Positions 21,828 through 33,444 of a stretch of DNA of 64,000 nt are shown here, piece after piece (position 1 is the stretch's first letter; the number at the start of each line of letters is the position of its first letter). The notes below the pieces were generated by a model. That model ran no database searches. It had not been told where the DNA came from and saw only the letters and a list, made by a program, of their open reading frames with translations. A program made the translations under genes and the position numbers. The stretch spans positions 7,240,501 to 7,304,500 of the forward strand of contig OZ024724.1 in NCBI GenBank assembly GCA_964016875.1, read 5' to 3'. This DNA comes from Fallopia convolvulus. Lineage: Eukaryota > Streptophyta > Magnoliopsida > Caryophyllales > Polygonaceae.

Positions 21828-24225
21828 ATGACGGGCGATGATCATGAGCTAGTTACCGTCCTTAGCATCGATGGAGGTGGAATGCGAGGAGTTATCCCTG
21901 CAACAATTCTTACCAAGCTTGAAGAGAACCTTCAGGTACAAGACACACTTGAAAGTTTATAACTAACTTCATACATTTTTTTTTGTAGTTGTAATGTGTT
22001 AATATATATTTGTCTTCATGTGAACACAAAAAAAAAAAACAGGGGATTGATGAAGATCCTAATGCAAGATTAGCAGACTACTTCGACGTGATTGCAGGGA
22101 CGAGCACAGGATCCCTAATTGCAGCAATGCTGACTACTCCCTCTGGTTCAAGTGGCCGCCCTCGATCTGCTGCTCAGGTAGTGGATTTCTATAAGAAGGA
22201 AGGCCCCCAAATCTTCTCCACAAAAGCCTCTGTGGCTGATCAGATGGTCAAAGAGTAATAATATATCTTAATCATCTTTTTCTTAATTCTTGTATGCATG
22301 TAGCAAAAATAAAAATAGGGTAAATTTAATTAAAAAAAAAAGAGGTAAATTTAGTGGTAAATTAGTTAAATTAAGGTAATTTAGCACACATAGAAATATT
22401 TGTTGGAAATTAGCAACATCCTAATTTAAAATCCAGCATCTGTCCCTACATATAGCTAGACAGCTAGTATATATTGTTTAGATATTATAGGAACAAAAAT
22501 ATTTGATCCTATGCTTTAATACAACTTTATGTAACTTTTCTACTCTATAAGTATGACTTCAAACTTTTTTTTTTTTGTGTGTGTGTTAATAGCTTGCCAA
22601 AAAATGAAGGGTTGTGGGAAAACTTGCAATACTATGGATTAAAGGGCATGGCCTATCTTTTTGCGCCTCAATTCGACAGCGATCACCTTCGTAGGAAAGT
22701 GACTGAGCTCATAGGGAGAGACTTTAAGCTCGCTGATACGCTTACCAATGTCGTGCTCCCAACGTTCGACATGGAGCATAGGCGCCCCATGGTTTTCTCC
22801 AAGAGAAAGGTTCTTGAATTAGGTTTTTAGACTAGTAGTAGATAATCAGAATTTAATTTTGATTCACATATTCTTGTAACTAGCTAATCAATTGTGTTGT
22901 GTGTTTGCAGGCAAAAGATAGCAAAGTCATGCTGGCTGATGTGGTTAAAAGCTCCTCTGCAGCTCCATTTTACTTCCCTAATCATTCATTTCAAGCAGAT
23001 GGTAAGAAATACCATTTGGCTGATGGTGGCCTAGCCGCTAATAACCCGGTAAGAACTAATTACTCCTTTATGTATAGCAACAAATCTCTTTTTAATCTCT
23101 TATGTGCACAATTAACATTGTTAATTATTATTAACATGATAAGAAATACCATTTAGCTAATGTGTACGCTCTTTTATTGTGTTTTTTTTTATTTTATTGT
23201 GTCCACTTTTTACTCTTTGACTATGTTTTCTTTGGGTCTATTGGAAACGTCTTCTCGACTTGATCAGGGGAGGGATCTATGCGTATAACTTGATTAGGGC
23301 AGGGATCTATGTACCTTCTTATTTTATGTCGTCTATACAATCAAAATGTTTTTGGTTTGTATGCATAGACAATGCTGGCTCTAGGTGAAGCAAGGGAGAT
23401 CATGGCGAATAAATCCCATCAAGGATACGAGCATTTCAGGATCTTGTCGCTTGGTACGGGTAAAATGAAAGAAAAGTCACCATACGCCACATTTGGAGGA
23501 GGACTTCTTGACATGCTTCTTTCACCGGATCTAGAACCCGCGCCTATGATAGAGAACATGTTTCGAGGCATGGACGCCACTACAGAGATGTACATTTCAA
23601 CTCTTCTTGGAGATCACCGCTCGTTCCCTCACTACTTGCGTATTCAGGTACTTTTTAAGACTACCATTATCGTAACTCTTTTTTCTCTTAGGATATGTTT
23701 GGATCTTCCTATTTAATACATTAAGTTGCATTAAGTATATACAGACATATAATCCAATCACTCATAACTTTAGAACATGTTATAAGAAAAAGAAGTCTAT
23801 TGTAAAACTGTTTTGAAGTTCATCATATAAATACATGAGGTGATTTGTAAGTTTGATTGTATTTGTGTTTGTTCATGTGATGAAAGGATTATGACATGAA
23901 GAGGGAGTTGAAGTCGATTACCGATTCAACTCCTAAACAACTAAAGGCACTTGAAGATTGTGCTCTCAAGCTTCTATCGCGGCCTGTTTTTATCATGAAT
24001 CATGATCATGATAAACAAGAACAAGACCATAAAGCGCCATCTACGGTTGATGAAGCACTTAAGAAGTAAGAAAATGCAGCATTTCAATCTAAGAAAATTG
24101 TTCATCAAGTGTTTCTTATTTATTGATGTCCACAAAAATGTGCATTTCGGCGTTGTAGGTTTGCTCAAGATTTATCAGAGGAGAGGAAACGTCGGATCCG
24201 CTCTAGATCTAAGAAAGGAAACTGA
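21828..24225 (+). CDS. Patatin-like phospholipase (lipid acyl hydrolase), seven exons
   Basis: Exons by GT-AG reading are 21828-21935, 22043-22254, 22593-22809, 22911-23048, 23369-23647, 23887-24065 and 24159-24225. They join in frame to 399 codons plus TGA, the usual length of plant patatin-like proteins (PLP2 class). Exon 1 gives MTGDDHELVTVLSIDGGG, with the oxyanion-hole DGGGMRG. Exon 2 has the nucleophile motif GTSTG. Exon 4 has the second catalytic residue in ADGGLAANNP. No signal peptide is evident, so the enzyme is likely cytosolic or membrane-associated. It would release fatty acids from membrane lipids. The C-terminus is basic (SEERKRRIRSRSKKGN). All splice joins keep phase and no stop intervenes, so it looks functional. 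A TATA-like ctatatac lies near 21635. The ATG at 21828 is chosen because it places DGGG at the family's usual position. Confidence 0.93.
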
Positions 24226-24608
24226 TGAGTTTGTTGTACGTGTTACAAGGTGATAATGTGGAATTCATAAAGCAAGGTTACATATTGCAATTCATTACAA
24301 GTTTATAAGGCAATAGTGAAATATTTGTTTGTGCCAAAGTGAAGTGTAGGGTGAATCATTCATTAAGAGAAATAATTACATAAAAGTTGTAAACAAGCCT
24401 AGCTAGGTACAGTTTGAAACTCTTAATTGATGAGATTATATGTCTTTGTAGTTGTTATGTGAAGTTTTTAATCAAAAATATATACTTTTTTTCTATTTTA
24501 AGCTATTTCCTTCGTGGATCCGTATAATTACACATGAGATTTTAAATGCAGGCGTGTAGTTTTGTAGTAAAGATCTTAGAGTAGATCTCTGTTTTTAAGT
24601 AGTACTTG
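24226..24608 (+). other. 3' flank of the lipase gene
   Basis: This AT-rich stretch between the lipase stop codon and the next LTR is probably 3' UTR and spacer. No second gene was seen. Confidence 0.5.
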
Positions 24609-24613
24609 GTGTA

Positions 24614-25010
24614 TGATACGTTGTAATTATTATTTTAGGGATTATTTATAGTATTTAATTAATGTATTTTTATACAGAGTTTATAATACTCCTTCTCGGG
24701 TTTTCTTTACGGTTCTTTTCCGAGACACGTTTGTTGAACTGTTAGGATTAGGGTTTAGTGGCAGGGCTTATTATATCCTTTTGTATTTTAGAAAGTTAAT
24801 CAATCAATGAATCAAAATTATCTTATCCCCAAACTCTAATCTCCTCCTTCTCATTCTACGCTTCTTCTGACTTCTCTATTTGTCAAATCTATCTTCTTCT
24901 TCTATCGTTCTAATTCTGCCTCTAATCTCAATCTCTTCTTCTATTTCCCCAATTCCCCTCTTGTCTACTCAATTCGGTACTAATATATACGATACGCTGT
25001 TTCCGTATCA
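24614..25010 (+). repeat. 5' LTR of the RRM-bearing element
   Basis: 397 bp, TGATACG to CGTATCA, matching 28700-29097. The 3' half is C/T-rich (cttcttcttctatc). Confidence 0.92.
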
Positions 25011-25044
25011 ATTGGTGCTTTCATCACTAAACTCTACAATCACC

Positions 25045-25765
25045 ATGTCTGTCGTTCAAGGCAATAACGCGGTTCTTTGCGACGCCCGAGATCTATTGAA
25101 AAAGCATGAGGTTCAAAGTCGAACTCTGTATGTCAAGATTCATCGGCAAATCTACCCAATTTCTTGCACGATATTGGAGCAACTGTTTTCGGTATTCGGA
25201 ATTATTGAGGACCTTGAGATGTCTAGGCCAGACGCAGGGTTTCATGCCAAAATTCGTTTCAAGAATAGAGGATCGGCCATGGATGCCTTGTCCCTCTATG
25301 GGAGAGACATCTATGACGGATGTTGTAAATTGGAGTTGTGGCTTAGAATATTGGAGTATGAGGAGGCTATGGAACTAAGCGGATCGTCACAAGGTTTTGT
25401 GATTCAATCCGAATTGATACTTCAGTTGATGATTTGGTAGAGTTCAGTTTGAGTGAGATCAAGTTGAACTCCATGGCGTTTTTGGACATCTCCGACATTT
25501 CGGACAAGCAGGCATGGTGGGAAGGAAACTTGGGTTTTGACCTAGGAATTCCGGGCATTGACAGACATGCATCGTGTCTGCAAAATTGATTTTTGATCCT
25601 GATGGTAGTGCGAAAACTGAGTTTATGTTGATTACTCCAGCATTGCCAAATGCCCAGGATGTGTTTCAGCTCAAAGTCCCCTTGCTTTCATTTACTTGGT
25701 TGAAACAGAAGAATGCGGTTATTGTGTGGATATTTGATCCTGGAGGACTACGTTTACAACAACGG
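25045..25765 (+). pseudogene. PTB-like RNA-recognition-motif protein encoded by the retroelement
   Basis: The ATG at 25045 lies 34 bases after the LTR, in the place of gag. Residues ~30-100 read as an RRM closely resembling the second RRM of plant polypyrimidine-tract-binding proteins. The visible features are TLYVKIHRQIYPIS, then LEQLFSVFGIIEDLEM, AGFHAKIRFKNR, and the hallmark GRDIYDGCCKLEL. The frame ends at 25440. A shift near 25400 opens a frame with DTSVDDLVEFSLSEI, stopping near 25589, and another open frame spans about 25575-25765 (KLIFDPDGSAKTEF, WIFDPGGLRLQQR). That frame is cut by the solo LTR and continues after it at 28639. At least two frame changes make it a pseudogene. The likely original role is RNA binding; whether it served the element or is a captured fragment is inference. 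Confidence 0.7.
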
Positions 25766-28633
25766 TGTAACACCCCCTTACTTACCCTGGAGGTATTATC
25801 GCCAGTAACCCCGATTAGGACTAAATCAGAGTTACAAAAGGCTTTAACCTGACAGAACATACTAGAACAAGGTAAAAGAAACCATTTAAAACTTACAAAA
25901 TTAAGTAAAATATTTCAGCGGAAAACAAGTAAAAGGTCTTATACAAACCTTAACTTAAACAGAATAAAATTAATGGAACAACCTTCTATTTGAACAAAGT
26001 CTTTAAAAATACTTTATGTAAGTTCTTAACTTCTTTCCCACTTCGCTTTGCAGCACTTGACCAAGAACTTCACTGAAGTATAGCCATTGGAAACCTTTAT
26101 TCAACTTCTGGAGCTTCAAACCTCTGAATCTGCCTCTTGAATCAACTTCCAAGAAGAGCCTGATGTGTCGTATACCAATTGTGAACACCAGCCGACCATA
26201 TAAAAGAACAGAAGATGGACGGGTTAGTCTAATGAAAGAGTAAGCAAGCGGAGAAACTAACTTGGTTCTTATGGTTGTAACTAAACATATTGGCATCAAA
26301 CTCCGATTAGACTCGGATTATGATCCAACAGTTAGCAGTCTTATAGAGAATAAGAAGGAGATTTTCATAATCAAGAGGGAGAACACCATAGCTTGTGGTT
26401 CCTTTAAGAAGCATAAACGATTAATGGAAACTTATACTAACCACACAACATTCACAAACATCTTCGACGAAAAATCAACTTAACTTCATCAAAGTTTGAT
26501 TAAGAATCATTCTTAATCAGGAGCAAGAATGGTTATCAAAAGAACTAACCATTCAGATACATTATCGTGCCTATCGCACTCTCTTCACTTCATGATTTTA
26601 ACATTTCACAATCATTTTAATAACTTCTAATTGACCTAAACTGCTGCCGATCAATTTCTTGTAACTGATGTCGTCAGGGTGAGAGGGCCTATTTCATCCG
26701 TGACCACTTGACCCACATCAGTTCTTTCTGCACTTAGCTAGAGTGCACTATTGTCCTCCTTCAACGTGAAGAGAGACATGAGTTATGACTCCAATATTGG
26801 GATCCGCTAGCAAGCTACGCCCCCCCCCCCCCCAATACAAACTTTGTTATAAAGAGGTCATTGGAGACTCGGCTCTTACCCCTGGACTACCTATTTTACA
26901 ACAGTGTTTCAGCATAGGACCACTAAAGAGATGTTTTGGAGTCTAAACTCCCATCTCTAACTATCTTACTTCAAAAAAATGTCTCAGCATGAGATAGCTA
27001 AACATACAAGATCCCATAACGGTCCTAAGTTCAATTCTAGCGCAAAAACTGAAATAACGACATAGTTGTTGTTTCTAACAAAATAACAATCTATCAAACT
27101 TTAATCAACACACAAATTATTCCCAACATGAAGATCAAATGGAATTCATTTCCTCATTTAATAACCATAAAAGAAGAAAGATTCGTCCAGTTGCCTTAGA
27201 AGGCGTGCTCAACGCTCTTGGTGATTCCAATAGTAATTTTTATCACCCTTCTGCCAAATATAACAAAAGGATTTCTCAATAACGAGCTCACGGAAACATT
27301 TCTTAGTTGTATAATCAAATCCTACAACTTCCTAATCGATAAACGATTTGATTTCCGAATATTGATTCATAAATAATCCTTAGTTATCATACTTTAAGGA
27401 GCCATCTTGGCGAAATTATAACTAACTAACTGTTTCACTTTTGAAAAAAATTTCTAAATAAAAATTGTTCATTAGTAACGGTTCTTAAAGGTGACCAAAT
27501 CTCGGGTCAAACTGATTAACAACGAATCCTGAGTAATTGTACGATGTCCTTTACTTGTCAATTGATGTCAAAACTTGTATTCGCTATAACTGAAGATCCG
27601 GACGTTCGTTTCACGAGCGCTTTGAACTTGTGAGACCGTATCAACGTCAAGATTATAAAAATCATAAATTTAATTAGCAAAGCAGAACCGAAAGGTCCTT
27701 ACGGTGGCTCCGGAACCAACCCGCTAATTAATTCGATCGTAAATACCTTCACTTTAGCCCATGGCTCGTTTGGCTCAATAGTGGCTCGATCCCCAAGCCT
27801 AAGGGTGGTTGGGTGTTGCCCGGTGGTAGCCCTCGCGGTGGGTGGTGGTCGGAGGGGTTGGTGATCGTCGGCGACGTCGCGCGGCGAGGCAAAGAAGATA
27901 GACGGTGGTAAGGATTCGAACCTTTCTTCCCGAATCCGTTGCTCCGTCCTGGTTTCTCTCACTGATTCTGGTTCCTTTTTGCAGCAGCACGAGCCCACCG
28001 AGATCACTCAAAGGAAGAAGATGAGGGGTGGCAGAGAAGGCAGGGGAAGAAGGAGGTGGACGGAGTAGAGGAGGTTACCGGCGGTGTAGAATTCTTTCTT
28101 CTCAGACCGTCGTTCATCTTGATTCTCTCCTCTGTTTCTTTTCTTAGAATTCGAGCCCCTTCCTGTGTATATCTCTCTGGTTCCTTCCTTATTAAGGCAG
28201 AGAAAGGTGGCTTTTAAAACCAAAACACGTCTCGGAACGGAATTCGCGTTAAAGCGGTAAAATTATGTACCTCGTGTGGAAAAACTTACTAAATACAAAA
28301 CGTCCCGTAAATTATGTAGACCAATAAAACCAATTTTCCATGATTTTATCATGCTACCTTCAATTTTAAAGGCTTCCGTTTCGTATTTTAAATCCTTTAC
28401 AATACATAATTAAAAAGTCGGCTTATCCAATAAATATTCTTTTTCCACTGAAAAATCCTACAATTCACACTGATCCATAAAATCATTTCTTTATGATTTT
28501 AGGATATCACTATAAATTTTCTAGGATTTAAATTCCAACAAAAAATATTGGATTAAGCATTAAAACGGACAAAGAGGTTAATAGGATATCCGAGAAAAAT
28601 TCATAAATATCCTTAAAAACCACAGTTATTACA
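25766..28633 (-). mobile_element. Solo LTR of a long-LTR gypsy element (Tekay/Del-like), 2.87 kb
   Basis: The plus strand begins TGTAACACCCCC and ends TTATTACA, flanked by the exact 5-bp duplication aacgg (25761-25765 and 28634-28638). Many plant Del/Tekay LTRs end GGGGTGTTACA before a Met-tRNA primer site, so the LTR lies in minus orientation. A C homopolymer sits at about 26819-26834. The interior has no gene that I recognise. Removal of the LTR restores the reading frame of the host element, confirming the boundaries. Confidence 0.82.
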
Positions 28634-28699
28634 AACGGTGCATGATTTCTCTTCCTAATTTCCGACTTGAGGACAAGTCGATTGTCAACGAGGGAGAAT

Positions 28700-29097
28700 T
28701 GATACGTTCTAATTATTATTTTAGGGATTATTTATAGTATTTAATTAATGTATTTTTATACAGAGTTTATAATACTCCTTCTCGGGTTTTCTTTACGGGT
28801 TTTTTCCGAGACGCGTTTGTTGAACCGTTAGGATTAGGGTTTAGTGGCAGGGCTTATTATTATATATACTCCTTTTGTATTTTAGAAAGTTAATCAATCA
28901 ATGAATCAACATTATCTTATCCCCAAACTCCAATCTCCTCCTTCTCATTCTACGCTTCTTCTGCCTTCTCTATCTGTCAAATCTATCTTCTTCTATTGTT
29001 CTAATTCTGCCTCTAATCTCAATCTCTTCTTCTATTTCCCCAATTCCTCTCTTGTCTACTCAATTCGGTACTAATACGATACACTGTTTCCGTATCA
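28700..29097 (+). repeat. 3' LTR of the RRM-bearing element
   Basis: 398 bp, about 97% like the 5' LTR by eye, ending CCGTATCA before gtgca. Confidence 0.92.
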
Positions 29098-29102
29098 GTG
29101 CA

Positions 29103-30110
29103 ATGGTCTTAGAAATCAATTCAAGACATGTTAGACCTTAGGTGAATGACTGACACACAAACGAGCACCCAAGTCAGCCTCTCTCTCAGACTAAACGGAA
29201 TTGAGGATCGAATATACAAAGGTTGGTGAATTGAAAGGCACTCGATTTTGATGTTATAAGAACAATCAACAAGCTTTACAAGAGTTCCTAAGGATCTTTA
29301 ATTCTAATGAGTTTCAAACTACCATAAAAAATGGCTAAGCACACGGCTTTATACAAGGGAGGAGGCTTAGCTCCTAAGCCTCCTAGTCCACAAAAGTCAT
29401 CAGCCCACACATTGGCTTGTTCCTTAGCCCTAAAGAGGAGCTTTGCCATTGGCCGAGCCCATAGGTATGCCCTCATTGGCTCAACCCTTGCAGATCGCTC
29501 CCCATTGGTCGAGCTAGTGAAGGTGCCCCCATTGGCCCAACATGTCTGCTTGCTTGCGGTGCACCTGGAGGTGTCGCCCTCGCATTGGATGTGCCGAGTA
29601 GTTGGCATGGCACACGCTTGGAACCGGTGCGCTCACACCCAACGCATGCCCGCACACGCCAAGCCCTTGCCAAGCACACGCCGATGGCCCCTGTGGTGCC
29701 ATGGAGCAGCTTGCCTGCCACCTAGGTGCCACGGAGCTATGTGCTCGTCACCTGCATGCTTGGAACCTCGTCGCATGAAACGACCCCTCAAGCATGCCTG
29801 GATCACCCCCAGTCCCGAGACTCTCGAACGCCCTTGCAACGACGTACCCCGAGACCTGACGTCATGATGCCAAGGCTCTCGCCCGGTCAACCTGTGTGCA
29901 TCACCTAGTAGCTTGTCACAACTCAAAGCCGAGGCCAAGGCCAAGTCCCCCTAACCGGATCTCACAACGCCCATGCAAGGGTGTGACCCCGGCTAAGAGT
30001 CGTGGCACACATGCTATGATGACCATGCCTAGACTCGCTAGTTGTCTCCTAGCTACCTCGAATATTTACACAAGGCCTACATTTGACATAGTAAAAAGAA
30101 ACTAAGTAAG
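29103..30110 (-). repeat. GC-rich block, probable retroelement LTR fragment
   Basis: 29330-30010 is far richer in G+C than its surroundings and contains many CACGC/GCATGC words. On the minus strand a tataaag-containing segment (near 29350) is followed by an LTR-like leader toward 29100. Open frames exist on both strands across the block, but none has a recognisable domain, and GC-rich DNA favours long chance frames. The RRM-bearing element is inserted at its left edge. Confidence 0.35.
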
Positions 30111-30894
30111 AAAATTGGAATTCGAGTTGGTAGATCATCACACTAGGATATAGTATCCTAAACGTTACCAAATCAATAAAAAATTACAAATGATTTTTTT
30201 TTCAAATAAGCGGGAATTTATTGTAATTAGCTCTAAATTTGAGGATTGAAGCCGAAAATTAGGGCCAGTTCAGCTTACAAATAAGTAACCAATAGGAAAT
30301 CAGTTTGGTTTTGTGGTTTTTTTTTTTTTTGAGTGAATTAATTACTTTGGAAACAACTCTTTAACGGGTTGAAATGACTTGTCCATGACTTTATATATAT
30401 ACTTATTTTAAAAGTGCTATCTTTAGAAATCTAGGTGGGTTAGTTAGCCTTTCGAACTGGAAATATTTTTAAATAAATAATATAAATTAAGTGAAAAAAT
30501 GGTACGTATAGAGAGGTATTGCATTAATTAAATCAAATTCCTCATTCACACCATTTGCATTTTGGCATCGATCATACAGATTGCATACTGCTCCATTCTT
30601 GATTGAGAATTTAAGGCGCAAACTTCTCACTCCCTTCCACTGATATTTGAAAAGATTATATAAATATAATTATAAAAAAATAAACTAAAAGCTCAGATCG
30701 TTTACTTCTTCGATCATTACTCATTAGCATCAAATTGACATGAAGGCAAATATAATAATGCAAGAACATGATCACCTATTCACGTACTTAGCTGGGTTAC
30801 ATGAATTATGTAGCCAGCTTAACTTAACTATATGCAAGATCACGGATTTATTGTACGTATTAGCTCTGATCTGTCCAATAAATTAAAGAATTGC
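30111..30894. other. AT-rich spacer, 3' of the pectinesterase remnant
   Basis: No gene or clear element was seen. It probably includes the 3' UTR of the minus-strand pectinesterase. Confidence 0.5.
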
Positions 30895-32627
30895 TTAATT
30901 GGGAAGCCAAGATTCGCCCTCAATGTAGTATGTCCCGATGAATGGCTCGGCCTCTTCGTCAGTCAGAGCCCGAGCCCAAGGCACCCGCCCGCTCATGTTG
31001 GCTCCTGGTCCACTGCACTTGTACTCTCCATAATACACGGTCCTACATGTATAGTATAAACCCATCATCAACACTAGAAAGCATTAGATCAAATTTTATG
31101 TGGTATATGTTTCTAACTTGTACTCTTTATGTTTTGGAACTTGTCCATACCGTGTTAGTACAACTTATATTTGCTATCATTTCATGCATGTGCTCCAAAT
31201 TCTTAAATTACCAATAGGCTCGTCCATTAATATTGCAACCTATAGTAGCTAAACATAGAGCTAATAATGCACTCAAGAAGAGATTCACCACTTTGAATAT
31301 TTTTGTTACAAAATTGTGCACCATATTTAAAAATGGGATCAGATCGAATAACTAATTAAGAACTTACAAATTACGCCTAGGATCACCCCAGTTGTTCCAT
31401 CCTTGAGGAAGAACGAGGCTGTCCATGAAAGTGTAGGAGAAGACGACCCTCGAGTATTCTCCCCACGCCCTCCCCAGGTACACCGTCCCACTCCCCGTCA
31501 CCCTGCAATCCTTGAACGAAAACCCGCTCGACATCGACATCTTCGTCCTCTTTTGCGCCGTCAACGAAGCCTTCTTCTTCGCCACCGAGTTCAACGTGCA
31601 ATTCTTTAACATCACACACGAACACATCAAACCACTTTCTTCAATAGAACTTTATAACTTCCATACATATTAGATAATACCTAGACCGGATTTGTAGAAC
31701 AGTGTATGTAGCATATATATACGTACCTCATAGAGTGATCTTCCATAGCCGAAGATGAAGTTGACAGAGCCTTGGATGAAGCATCCATTGAAATAATGAA
31801 GCCCTTTGTGATCATATAGTGTGTCCTGAGATCCATAGAAGCTACAATTATAAAATGAAGCTTTCGTCCCGGAAATCCTTAGTGCCACGGCTTGCTCTCC
31901 CTTGATCCCCATGCCACTTCATGTTGAGCTGTATTCTGCAACTCCAATGACAAACATTGTTGATTGATAAGGTATGATTAAGATAAATGATTAGTTTCAA
32001 AGGTAAGTTATGTTAATTACCTCATACTTGATGTTTTTAGCGACGAAATAGTCACCATCAACGGCAAAGGTGGTGCTCTGGAACGTCTTTAACGGCTTCC
32101 CGTCTTTCCCCATTACGGAAGCCGTGTCGTTACCTGTAATCGTTGGAGGGTCATCGGGATCTCCCAAGAGTGTAATAAACGACATCGTCTTAGGAATGTG
32201 TATCTTTTCTCTGCATTGAAAAAACATGGTCACGAAATGTCATGCTTACCAACTAAGTTAAGAAGACTTGACATCAAATCTGTTTATTTTTTTACCTGTA
32301 AATCCCGGGTTTGATGTCCAAAATGACCCTACGAGTGTTGTGATCGGGAATGGTGGCAAGGGCTTGGGAGACAGAAGGGAAATCGCCAGAAGAGGCATTT
32401 TGGCTGACGGTTAGCCTCATGGTGTTTGACTCAGCGTCTCTTAGCTTGATGTCGATGTTGTTTCGGGTTGTTGGCGAGGACGCGAGAATCCGTCGAGTTG
32501 TGGCGTGGTTTTGGACGTTGTGGGTGATCCATTGGTCGAAGTCATCGGCTAATGAGGAGAAGGAAGAAAGGGAAAGGTTGAGTAGGAGGAGAAAGAAGAG
32601 GAGAGGAAAATGGTGAGTTGATGCCAT
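30895..32627 (-). pseudogene. Pectinesterase (pectin methylesterase), five exons, disrupted
   Basis: The exons on the minus strand are 32296-32627, 32021-32210, 31727-31935, 31368-31603 and 30895-31042. They would encode about 371 residues: a secretory signal (MASTHHFPLLFFLLLLNLSL), no separate inhibitor domain, then the pectinesterase domain. Recognisable motifs are GIYREKI, GEQAVALRISG, GSQDTLYD (acid/base Asp), LGRAWG (catalytic Arg) and NWGDP. Exon 3 is 209 nt instead of the 210 needed between its phase-0 borders, and its frame changes between AQHEV and MGIKGE near 31913. Also, the motif normally DFIFG reads NFIFG (AAC), replacing the nucleophilic Asp. Pectinesterases remove methyl groups from cell-wall pectin. 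With both changes this copy should be inactive. A sequencing error could explain the frameshift but not the Asn. Confidence 0.88.
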
Positions 32628-33314
32628 GGAGGAATAGAATACTAGTGGTGTAGATAATATTGGGAGTAGTTATTCTACAAAATCTTGCACGAATTTGTGA
32701 TGTGTTTGTATGTGCTACTTTGGATGCATGTTATATTGTTTGTCCACTTTTATTTTATTTTTTTTGGGTAGGGGGAAAACATATTTTAATTTGTAAATTT
32801 GTTGTTTTTTTTGATGAGATGATGATCTCATTATGAAGTCACTCTCATATATGAAAAGTGTACATATAAATGTAAATGTGTACTTAATTATTGATGTTAG
32901 GTGCTTTGGATAATTTGCATAAATTAATCAAGTTTGTTCTTTATAATCCAAGCTTATTATACAAACAAGGTCACACCGTATGAATATTGTTTGGGTAAAT
33001 GTAAGCTATTAAATGAGCTTATAAAGATGAATGAAACATTGTCATAGAGATAAAATAATATTTTACAAACGTACTCAATGAGTCAAACACAATCTTAACA
33101 ATTTCATAATTAAAAATATTATAAAGATTAATCGGTTTGTGTTTAACAAACCCTAATCTTCTTTTTTTGTCTTGCCTTTTGGCTCACCCGGTTCAATTGA
33201 TTAGACACAGCTTTATATCTGGACCGTATACTTCGTGGCCCCATTTTGGAGAGAACTTTAAAATTAAATTATAGTCTAACTCTAATATAATTATTGGATA
33301 GTGCGAAAGACCTC
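32628..33314. other. Upstream region of the pectinesterase remnant
   Basis: AT-rich DNA, presumably the former promoter of the minus-strand gene. No other gene was seen. Confidence 0.5.
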
Positions 33315-33354
<40 letters not shown>

Positions 33355-33357
33355 TAT

Positions 33358-33444
<87 letters not shown>
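33315..33444. repeat. (AAT)n microsatellite
   Basis: About 130 bases of AAT repeats with two short interruptions. Open frames of poly-Ile/Asn/Tyr/Leu across it are artefacts. Confidence 0.98.

Larger units (their letters stand above)
24614..29097 (+). mobile_element. Small LTR retrotransposon carrying an RNA-recognition-motif protein
   Basis: LTRs at 24614-25010 and 28700-29097 begin TGATACGTT and end CCGTATCA, and differ by roughly 3% plus small gaps. Flanks gtgta (24609-24613) and gtgca (29098-29102) form a near-perfect 5-bp duplication. After the 5' LTR comes the primer-site-like tggtgctttcatc. Before the 3' LTR is the purine-rich gagggagaat. Removing the nested solo LTR (25766-28633) leaves only about 820 bp of interior. 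That interior encodes an RRM-like protein and no gag, protease, RT or integrase. It is a non-autonomous element of TRIM/LARD type that seems to carry host-derived coding sequence. Confidence 0.85.

Noticed and set aside
22010..22258. ATG at 22010 as the start of a lipase fragment
   Set aside because: It lies in intron 1; the acceptor at 22042 and exon 1 at 21828-21935 with DGGGMRG give the real start.
27905..27935. tRNA-like B box on the minus strand (ggttcgaatcc)
   Set aside because: The surrounding sequence cannot form a T-arm with five pairs and no other tRNA arm is present; it lies inside the solo LTR.
29288..29944. Overlapping frames of 70-180 codons on both strands
   Set aside because: High GC lowers stop frequency; none resembles a known protein and all overlap each other.
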